This document shows, in pieces, positions 32,753-39,383 of a stretch of 64,000 nucleotides of DNA. A program made the translations under genes and the position numbers. The notes under the pieces were generated by a model. The model saw nothing but the letters and a program-made list of their open reading frames with translations, searched no databases and was not told the origin of the DNA. Source of the DNA: Micromonospora craniellae (GTDB lineage: Bacteria > Actinomycetota > Actinomycetes > Mycobacteriales > Micromonosporaceae). The DNA lies in the NCBI RefSeq assembly GCF_014764405.1, contig NZ_CP061725.1, positions 2,418,001-2,482,000 of the forward strand. Reading direction: 5' to 3'. The stretch's first letter is position 1, and every line of letters begins with the position of its first letter.

Positions 32753-33080
32753 GGCCTCGGCTCCGGAATTCCGGGCTCGACGGCCGCCACCGCCGTGGCC
32801 ACGACGACGAGGGCAGGCAGATCAGTGTCGAGAGCACGGACCGGGGCACGCACCGTCACCCGGACCACCTCGTCGTCCACCACTACGGCCACCTCGGCAC
32901 CGGGCGGCGCGTACCGACGAGCGCCGCCTCCCGGGCCGCGTCCAGGCAGGCCGCCCTGGTGCTGACCGCGTTGACCGCAGTCAGGCCGACGAGCAGAAGC
33001 AGCATCAGCGCCGGCAGACCGGCCGCCATCTCGGCGGTGAAGGAGCCCCGGTCACGACCGGCCCGCCGGCGCCCGGTCAC
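32749..33080 (-). pseudogene. TadE-family minor pilin gene, frameshifted
   Basis: From GTG 33080 the first frame gives the TadE signature: RDRGSFTAEMAAGLPALMLL, a helix, and RAACLDAAREAALVG. It then ends at a TAG after 65 codons. One frame over, from about 32911, the expected continuation is present: RYAPPGAEVAVVVDDEVVRV, then TVRAPV and a Pro-rich end at TGA 32749, which overlaps the next ATG exactly as in intact operons. A single-base indel near 32911-32918 explains this. The gene is either inactive or wrongly sequenced here. The start overlaps the DUF4244 gene stop by 4 bases. Confidence 0.75.
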
Positions 33081-33244
33081 TTGAGGGCCCGGTCGATGAC
33101 GGCGGTCAGCGCGGACTGCACGCTGTCGGAGGTCAGCACCTTCAGCAGGACACCTCCGAAGGCCACCGCAGCGAGCGTCCCGACGGCGTACTCGGCGGTG
33201 TTCATCCCGGCGTCCCCGCGAAGGCGGGCGAGGATTCTGCGCAC
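33077..33244 (-). CDS. DUF4244 pilin-like protein (Flp-type)
   Basis: This small protein of about 55 residues has the Flp-pilin-like core GMNTAEYAVGTLAAVAFGGVLL and a short C-terminal helix (VQSALTAVIDRALK). The G-x-x-TAEYA start of the hydrophobic stretch is the prepilin cleavage and assembly site, with Glu at +5. It should be the major pilin of the tad system. I prefer the GTG at 33244, because AGAAGGGA lies 8 bases before it; GTG 33271 is also in frame. It lies between the tadC and TadE genes with a 4-base overlap. Confidence 0.85.
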   Translation of the reverse strand: MRRILARLRGDAGMNTAEYAVGTLAAVAFGGVLLKVLTSDSVQSALTAVIDRALK

Positions 33245-33267
33245 GTGTTCGTCCCTTCTCGATGTGT

Positions 33268-34128
33268 TCACAGCACGTCGCCGAGCACGGCGACGATCAC
33301 CGGCACGAGACCGGCGAGAATGAAGGCGGGCAGGAAGCAGAGGCCGAGGGGCAGCACGATCAGCACACCCGCACGGCGGGCCGCCGACTCGATCGCGATG
33401 GCCCGGTCGGCGCGCAGGTCGTCGGCGAGCCGGGTGAGGGCGCCGGCCAGTGCCGCTCCGCTACTGGCCGAGCGGATCGCGGCAGCGCCGATCCGCTGGG
33501 CGCCCGGCACCGTCGCCAGGTGTGCCCAGGCTTCCTGCGGCCCACCGCCGAGTTGCAGCGTGCGTCCGACCCGGCCGAGTTGGTCGGCGAGCGGACCGCC
33601 CAGCGCGTCCGCCACCGCGAGCACCGAGCGTTCCACCGGAGCGCCCGCCCGGAGCGCGGCGGCGAGCAGGTCGGCGGCGAGCGGGAGATCGGCGACGGCC
33701 CGCAGTCGCCGGTTCCGGTCCGCCGGTGGCTCGATCCGCCGGAGCAGCCGGTCGAGCAGGAGCGCCGTGGGCAGCGCCGCCACCAGCCCGGGCCATCCGC
33801 CGACCAGTACGGCCACCGCCACGCCCGCCAGTCCGGCGACGAGTCGCACCCGGTCCACCCGACGGCCCGCGCCCGCGCCGGCAGCCGATGGCGCGGGCAT
33901 GACCTGCACGCCGATCCCCGACGAGCCGCCAGCGCCCGCCGGCCGGCCCGAGCGATCGACACCTCTGCGGCGGCCGGTGGCGGTCGACGGGCCGGCACCG
34001 GCGAGCCGGCGTAACCGCCGCCGAGGTCGGTACCGGCCGACCAGGACCACGGCGGCCAGGCCAACGACGACCAGCACTGCCACCGCCAGCGTGCTGCCGG
34101 CCAGGTCGACGGCGATCAGCCGGGGCAT
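33268..34128 (-). CDS. tadC: TadC-like type II secretion F-domain protein
   Basis: This 286-residue inner-membrane platform protein has an N-terminal helix (LAVAVLVVVGLAAVVLVG), a variable basic linker, then two more helices and the F-domain helices (LPLAADLLAAALRAGAPVER, SSGAALAGALTRLADDLRAD) and a final pair of helices. With TadB it forms the membrane base that converts ATPase motion into pilus assembly. The ATG at 34128 overlaps the tadB stop (ATGA). Confidence 0.85.
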   Translation of the reverse strand: MPRLIAVDLAGSTLAVAVLVVVGLAAVVLVGRYRPRRRLRRLAGAGPSTATGRRRGVDRSGRPAGAGGSSGIGVQVMPAPSAAGAGAGRRVDRVRLVAGLAGVAVAVLVGGWPGLVAALPTALLLDRLLRRIEPPADRNRRLRAVADLPLAADLLAAALRAGAPVERSVLAVADALGGPLADQLGRVGRTLQLGGGPQEAWAHLATVPGAQRIGAAAIRSASSGAALAGALTRLADDLRADRAIAIESAARRAGVLIVLPLGLCFLPAFILAGLVPVIVAVLGDVL

Positions 34129-35510
34129 CAGCCCGCTCCAGCGGGCGTGGCACCGAGGCGGTCCGCCCACAGCAGCCCGACCGCTTGGAGCACGACGGCC
34201 GCGACCGCACAGGCACCACCCACCGGGGTGTGCAACAGCACCTGGATCGGGTCGACCCCGATGCCGTAGCCCAGGGCGATGCCGCCCACCGGGAGGGCGG
34301 CCAGCAGCCAGGCGGTCGCGCGGGCCCCGGCGGCCTGGGCCGCCGCCGCAGCCAGTCCCCGTTCGGTCGAGCGGGCATCGGCCTCGATCCGCTCGACAAG
34401 CTCGGCCAGCGGAGCGCCCGTCCGGTCGGCCAGCCGCACCGCCGCCTGGGTCAACCGCCCCGGCCGATCGTCGGGTACGTCGGCCTTCCTCGTCGCCCAA
34501 CTGCTGGCACCGCCGTCGTCGGTGACCGTGCCCGCGTCGATGCTCGTCGGCCGTCCCGCAGCGACGCCGACCCGAGCCGGGCCGGTGGACCTCAGCGCCG
34601 CCACGGCCACCGGGACCGGCAGCCCGGCTCGAAGATCGGCGGCGAGGGCACAGAGTTGGTCCAGTCGCTCCCGCTGCGCCTGCGCCGCCCAGGCCACCGC
34701 GCGGCGGCGCAGGAGGGCTCGGACGCCCACGGCGCCGTAACCGGCCAGCGCGACCGCCGCCACCGGACCGCCGAGCAACCCACCCACCGTCGCGCCGAGC
34801 AGCACGGTCAGCAGGAGGGCTCGCGTGGGCGACATCCCGGCCAGACGAGCGCTCAGCGTGTGCCGGGTCCGGCGGTCCTGTCCCTCGTCGGTCGTACTCG
34901 CCCGGTGCGTGGCGGGCGTCGCGTCCACCGCCGGTGCGAAACGGGCGGCCCGGCTCGTCGCCACGTCAGCCGGACCTCGTGTCGCCCCGGCCTCGACCAC
35001 GTCATGCGTACCGCCCGGTCGGGTGACCGGCGGTGGCGAAGCCGCGATGCCGGTGCGGGTCGGCCGACGCCCGTCACCACGTCCCGGCGGGCGGGACGCC
35101 GCCGTCGAGGTCGGCGGGGCGCAACGCGCTGTCAAGGGATGCAGAGCAGCCGGTGACGGGACCGCGCAAGGCTGCTCACCGGCCCTCGTCACGAGACGAC
35201 TGCTGTCCGCGTCACGCCCCGCGCCGACGCTGTTGACCATCGAGCCTGTCACCGGCAGACCGACCACGTCGTCCGTCGGCGAGCCGGGCACCGCTCCTCG
35301 GACACTCGTCCTCGGCGGCTCGCCGGGTCCCACGTCGCCGGGCCGGGCCGTCTCGCCCACCGACCGCAGCGTCGCAACCCAGTCGATCAGCGGATCGTCG
35401 GCCCGACCGTCGCCCGGCTTGCCGGGAAACACCCGGGTGCGGACCGGACGGATCGCCACCACACTCAGCCCGATCAGCGACACCGCCACCCACAGGTACC
35501 CGCCGCTCAT
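34128..35510 (-). CDS. tadB: TadB-like type II secretion F-domain protein
   Basis: This 460-residue membrane protein starts MSGGYLWVAVSLIG with a helix, followed by an unusually long Pro/Arg/Thr-rich linker (residues ~25-215). The F-domain follows: LLGGPVAAVALAGYGAVGV, RLDQLCALAADLRAGLPVPV, TGAPLAELVERIEADARSTE and two C-terminal helices. The linker makes it longer than a usual TadB (about 300 residues). The ATG at 35510 overlaps the tadA stop by 4 bases. Confidence 0.82.
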   Translation of the reverse strand: MSGGYLWVAVSLIGLSVVAIRPVRTRVFPGKPGDGRADDPLIDWVATLRSVGETARPGDVGPGEPPRTSVRGAVPGSPTDDVVGLPVTGSMVNSVGAGRDADSSRLVTRAGEQPCAVPSPAALHPLTARCAPPTSTAASRPPGRGDGRRPTRTGIAASPPPVTRPGGTHDVVEAGATRGPADVATSRAARFAPAVDATPATHRASTTDEGQDRRTRHTLSARLAGMSPTRALLLTVLLGATVGGLLGGPVAAVALAGYGAVGVRALLRRRAVAWAAQAQRERLDQLCALAADLRAGLPVPVAVAALRSTGPARVGVAAGRPTSIDAGTVTDDGGASSWATRKADVPDDRPGRLTQAAVRLADRTGAPLAELVERIEADARSTERGLAAAAAQAAGARATAWLLAALPVGGIALGYGIGVDPIQVLLHTPVGGACAVAAVVLQAVGLLWADRLGATPAGAG

Positions 35511-36706
35511 GCCGGACCTGCCGATCCGGGCCACGGCTCGGACAGGATCGGCGGCACCGCGACGTCCCGATTCTTGATCATGGTGCCGAGGGCTCGGGCC
35601 GCGAACCCGAGCCCGCGCCCCCGGATCCAGGCGGGCACTGCGGTGACCAGCCGTTCCGGCCCCTCCGGCAGGAGTAGGCAGACCGACTCCAACAGCCGCC
35701 CCTGCGGCGTACGACGGATCTGGAACACCACCTGCAGCGCCGCCGCCACCTGGGCATGCAACGCCGGACGCGGTAGCCCGCCGAGCAACCCGAGCGCCTC
35801 CAGCCGGGCCGGCACGTCCGACGGGGTGTTGGCGTGCAAAGTGCCCGCACCACCGTCGTGACCCGTGTTGAGTGCGGCCAGCAGATCGACGACCTCACCA
35901 CCCCGGCACTCCCCCACGACCAGTCGATCGGGCCGCATCCGGAGCGCCTGCCGGACCAACTCGCTCAGGCCGACCGCACCGGAGCCCTCCACATTGGCCG
36001 TACGGGCCTGCAACCCGACCACGTGCGGGTGCACGGGCCGAAGCTCGGCGGCGTCCTCGACCAGCACGATCCGCTCGGTGCCCGGCACCAGCCCGAGCAG
36101 GGTGTTCAACAAGGTCGTCTTGCCGGAGCCGGTGCCACCGATCACCAGGTACGCGAGGCGGGCCGCCACCACGGCGGCGAGCATCGGCGCGACCGGCCGG
36201 GCAACCGCACCCTGCTCGACCAACTCGTCCAGGGTGAACGGCCGCTGCCGGAAGGTACGCAACGACAGGTACGGCCCGTCCGTCGCCACCGGCGGCAGCA
36301 CGGCGTGCATCCGGGTGCCGTCGGAAAGTCGGGCGTCGGCACACGGTGAGCCGTCGTCGAGCCGACGACCGGCACCGGCGGCGAGCCGCTGCGCGAGGCG
36401 GCGCACGTCGTCCACGGTGCCGACCGGCACCGGGACCTGGTGCAGGCCCTGACCTCGGTCGACCCACACCCGTACACCGTTCACCAGCACATCCGTCACC
36501 TCCGGATCAGCCAACAACGGGGCGAGCGGACCGGTGCCTACCAGGTCGTCGCGTACCTGGTCGGCCATCCGCAGCAGGGCGGTGTCCCCGAGCACGGCGG
36601 CATCGGGCTCGGCGCGCACTGCGGAGACGATCGCGGCCGGGGTGACCGGCGTGGTGGCGGCGGCGATCCGCTGCCGCACCCGGGCGGCGAGGCTCTCCCC
36701 GCTCAC
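35507..36706 (-). CDS. tadA: TadA/CpaF-type secretion ATPase
   Basis: This 399-residue hexameric ATPase powers tad pilus assembly. It has GPLAPLLADPEVTDVLVNG in the N-domain, Walker A VIGGTGSGKTTLLNTLL, Asp box VLVEDAAELRP, Walker B-like RPDRLVVGECRGGEVVDLL and the His box GGAGTLHANTP. I chose GTG 36706 (VSGESLAARVRQ), which overlaps the upstream CpaE-like gene by 4 bases (GTGA). A longer frame to 36823 runs inside that gene and is unlikely. It corresponds to Rv3659c. Confidence 0.93.
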   Translation of the reverse strand: MSGESLAARVRQRIAAATTPVTPAAIVSAVRAEPDAAVLGDTALLRMADQVRDDLVGTGPLAPLLADPEVTDVLVNGVRVWVDRGQGLHQVPVPVGTVDDVRRLAQRLAAGAGRRLDDGSPCADARLSDGTRMHAVLPPVATDGPYLSLRTFRQRPFTLDELVEQGAVARPVAPMLAAVVAARLAYLVIGGTGSGKTTLLNTLLGLVPGTERIVLVEDAAELRPVHPHVVGLQARTANVEGSGAVGLSELVRQALRMRPDRLVVGECRGGEVVDLLAALNTGHDGGAGTLHANTPSDVPARLEALGLLGGLPRPALHAQVAAALQVVFQIRRTPQGRLLESVCLLLPEGPERLVTAVPAWIRGRGLGFAARALGTMIKNRDVAVPPILSEPWPGSAGPA

Positions 36707-37803
36707 GTCGCACCCGCCGTGGCGCTCCGGCCGGTCAGGTCGGTGACGATCCGTTGGCAGAGGTCGGCCAACGGACCACGCCCGGTGGCCGCCGGCGCCT
36801 CGCCCCGCTCCAGCCCCCGGCACAGGCCCGGCTCCGGCCGCAGGCTGCCGGCGAGGGGCAACCCGAGCGCCTTGGCCAGCTCGGTCGCACGCAGGCGGCC
36901 GGGGGCCGGACCACGCACGACGACCGACAGGTCGTGGCAGTGCGGACCGGCCACCGCCACCACCCGCGCCGCCGCAGCGGTCGCCCGCAGCTCCGCAGGC
37001 ACGACCACGAATACCCGGTCGGCCGCCTGGAGCGCGGTCACCGCCGCGTCGTCGAGATACCGAGGCAGGTCGACCACCACGAAGTCCCGGCCGCGCCGGG
37101 CCGCGTCGAGCGTGGCCGCCATCGCCTCGGCCGGCACCGCGACCAGGTCACCGCGATCCCAGGAGAGGACCACCAGATCGCCCCGGCTGGGCAGCGCCCG
37201 CACCAGGGCGGGAGCGTCCACCCGGCCGTCCGCCCCGGTCAGCGCCGGCCAGCGGAGGCCCTCCAACTGCTCCCAGCCCAGCACCAGGTCGAGGCCGCCA
37301 CCGAGCGGGTCGGCGTCGAGCAGCAGCGTGCGCAACCGGGTGCGGGCGGCGGTGACCGCGAGCCCACCGGCCAGGATGCTGGCACCGGCTCCACCTCGGC
37401 CGCCCAGCACGGCGACCACCCGGGCACCGGGTGCCTCCCCGACGCCGCTTTCGGCGAACCGGTCCACCAGCCACGGCTCGGCGGCCGGCAGCACCGCGAC
37501 GTGCTCGGCACCGAGCAGGTCCGCGACCTGCCAGCTCGACTCGACGCCACCGATTCGGCCGACCAGGACCAGCCGGGAGCGCCGGGGCAGCCGGGCCCGC
37601 AGGCAGGGCTGCGCCTGATCGCTGCCGACGAGCACCAGCGGGGCGGACCGCCAGCGGGTCCGGGCGGCGGCCGGGTCGGCGGCGACCTCCACTTCGACAC
37701 CTCCGGCGGCGGCGAGCCGTAGCAGGTCGTCGAGCAGGTCGCCGTCCCCGGTCACGACCAGCGGCGGAGGCGGGTGCGGCGGGACGGAGGTACGGGCGGG
37801 CAT
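36703..37803 (-). CDS. CpaE-like / septum-site-determining (Ssd) ATPase
   Basis: This 366-residue MinD/ParA-like protein has a degenerate N-terminal receiver-like region, then the deviant Walker A region VLGGRGGAGASIL, which lacks the usual second Lys, TLLLDADPLGGGLDLVLG and FVVVDLPRYLDDA. In M. tuberculosis the homologue Rv3660c (Ssd) affects septation, and in Caulobacter CpaE positions the pilus machine. The ATG at 37803 has TGGAGG upstream. It is the first gene of the tad operon, followed with overlap by tadA. Confidence 0.87.
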   Translation of the reverse strand: MPARTSVPPHPPPPLVVTGDGDLLDDLLRLAAAGGVEVEVAADPAAARTRWRSAPLVLVGSDQAQPCLRARLPRRSRLVLVGRIGGVESSWQVADLLGAEHVAVLPAAEPWLVDRFAESGVGEAPGARVVAVLGGRGGAGASILAGGLAVTAARTRLRTLLLDADPLGGGLDLVLGWEQLEGLRWPALTGADGRVDAPALVRALPSRGDLVVLSWDRGDLVAVPAEAMAATLDAARRGRDFVVVDLPRYLDDAAVTALQAADRVFVVVPAELRATAAAARVVAVAGPHCHDLSVVVRGPAPGRLRATELAKALGLPLAGSLRPEPGLCRGLERGEAPAATGRGPLADLCQRIVTDLTGRSATAGAT

Positions 37804-38064
37804 CGCGGCCTCCAACGGTCGGCAGGGATTCGCTGTGCCGAACCCTTCCGCCCGAGCCACCTCCGACGCCGCCCCGACCGGCCCGCCTGTGGACAACCAG
37901 GCCCCCTGTGGACAACGCCCGGAATCGAAGTTGATCTGCTAAGTGGGCGTTCACGCACGGCGCCCATTTCGCCCCCGATCGGCCATAGCGGAACGTCATG
38001 CAGTGCACGCATAATCGACGGTCTGCGCCGTCGGCGGAACGGCATCCCTCGCTGGATCGAGGTC

Positions 38065-38973
38065 ATGAAGCAGTCGCCAAATCATGAGCAGCCCCGTGTC
38101 GAGCCGAGACTCCGGGTCGGCCCCTGGCTGTTCGACCCGCGCTCCCACCCCGCGCCACCGCCGCCCCGACCGGCGTTGCCCGCGCACCCGGCACGGCCCG
38201 CGCTACCGGCCGCACCGGCCACCCGCGACGACGCTCCGTGGACACCGCTGACCGCCACGTCCGACCCCGTCGTCGTCCCCGCCGAGCCGGTACGCCACGG
38301 CACCGGCCGGAAAGGCCACCGGCTCCTGCTGGCCGGGGCCGCCACCGCCGTACTGGGCCTGATGCTCACCCTGCTCTGGCCCGCACCGGAAGCACCGCCG
38401 ACCGCCGCGCCGGAGAGGCCCTCCGGCTGGGTCGCACCACCGCCACCCGCTCCGGCCGGCACCTCGCAGAGTCCCTCTGCCGCCGGGACGACCACGCCGT
38501 CCGCCTCGTCGTCCGTCGGCGGGGCCTCCCCCACCCGACCGCTGCCGCCCACCCCGGCGTCGGCCCCGACCGGATCGCCGTCGTCGTCGGCCCCATGGAC
38601 CGACCCACCCCGCACCCCGGGTACGCCCAGCACCCGACCGACGTCCCCGGCGAGCCCTCCGCCGACCACCAGGCCACCCGAGCAGCAACCTCAGCGACTC
38701 GCCTCGCTGCCCGGCGGGCACGAACGGTGGCTGCGCTCGGTCGGCGGCGGCCCCGAGACCAGCATCGAGTTCGCCAATCTCACCTCCCGTCCGGTGACCG
38801 TGCACTGGCTCGACCAGCAGGGACAGCGCAGGCAGTACCGAGTCCTGCAACCGAACACGTCGTACCGGCAGCACACGTATGTCGGGCACCCCTGGGTGAT
38901 CACCAACCAGCGCGGCCGGGCCCTGGCCTGTTTCGAGCCGGTTCGTACGCCTGCCCGCGCGGTGATCGGCTAG
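38065..38973 (+). CDS. Membrane protein with C-terminal VHL-beta domain
   Basis: This 302-residue protein has a Pro-rich cytoplasmic N-terminus (1-95), one helix (LLLAGAATAVLGLMLTLLW), a long Pro/Ser/Thr linker with repeated PTRP/TPG-like motifs, and an extracytoplasmic domain of about 75 residues (LRSVGGGPETSIEFANLTSR, then PVTVHWLDQQGQRRQYRVL and QHTYVGHPWVITN). That domain matches the von Hippel-Lindau beta-domain fold, including the I-x-F-x-N-x-T and H-P-W-x-x-x motifs. In eukaryotes it binds hydroxyproline, but the bacterial ligand is unknown. The ATG at 38065 has GAGG upstream. The integrative element begins 18 bases after the stop. Confidence 0.8.
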   Translation: MKQSPNHEQPRVEPRLRVGPWLFDPRSHPAPPPPRPALPAHPARPALPAAPATRDDAPWTPLTATSDPVVVPAEPVRHGTGRKGHRLLLAGAATAVLGLMLTLLWPAPEAPPTAAPERPSGWVAPPPPAPAGTSQSPSAAGTTTPSASSSVGGASPTRPLPPTPASAPTGSPSSSAPWTDPPRTPGTPSTRPTSPASPPPTTRPPEQQPQRLASLPGGHERWLRSVGGGPETSIEFANLTSRPVTVHWLDQQGQRRQYRVLQPNTSYRQHTYVGHPWVITNQRGRALACFEPVRTPARAVIG

Positions 38974-38991
38974 CGGCGAAAACGTTCCCAC

Positions 38992-39019
38992 GGGAAAGGG
39001 ACGACCCCCGTCGGGGGGA
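38992..39019 (+). repeat. attL core of the AICE
   Basis: This 28-bp sequence starts GGGAAAGGGACG and ends TCGGGGGGA. It is identical to 55072-55099 in the same orientation. The VHL-like gene stops 18 bases to the left. Confidence 0.82.
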
Positions 39020-39383
39020 AAGTGGCCTGACGTAGCAACGAGTGTGATCGAATGCCGTGCCGCGTGGTCAGACGCATCGGTCGTGCCATCGAGCATGATC
39101 GAGTCGGGCTACGCGGTACGGCGTTCGCTGACGATCTGCTGACTTTCGGATGACGCGCTGCGGGCGCCCGAGGACGGCCGGAGGCCGCCCGCAGGGCAGT
39201 CCGCAAGCGCGAGACTGACGTCTAGATCGGTTGCTTGCTGTTGTTGTCAGACGCCCATCGGCCGCTGCTGTCCGTTCGTGGCGACTCCCAGGCTCGGCAG
39301 CCACCTCAGCTCCTTGACGAACCAGTGCCGGTGCTCGCTGAGCTCTTCCTGACGTGCTACTGCAGGTGGTTCGTTCGCGTCCA
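39020..39383. other. Left end of the AICE, non-coding
   Basis: I see no gene in these 364 bases. In the circular form they would follow the integrase gene: the first 16 bases complete its reading frame with a TAG at 39033-39035. A 26-base block at 39122-39147 matches 54985-55010, near the end of int, at 24 positions. It contains a GCTGAC direct repeat (GCTGAC-N5-GCTGAC) and may be an integrase arm-binding site. A GC-rich imperfect inverted repeat lies at about 39165-39200. Confidence 0.55.

Noticed and set aside
39118..39153. Remnant of an older integrase gene (FADDLLTFG-like coding)
   Set aside because: Similarity to the int 3' end covers only 26 bases and is better explained as a repeated Int-binding arm site. 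An old remnant is not excluded.
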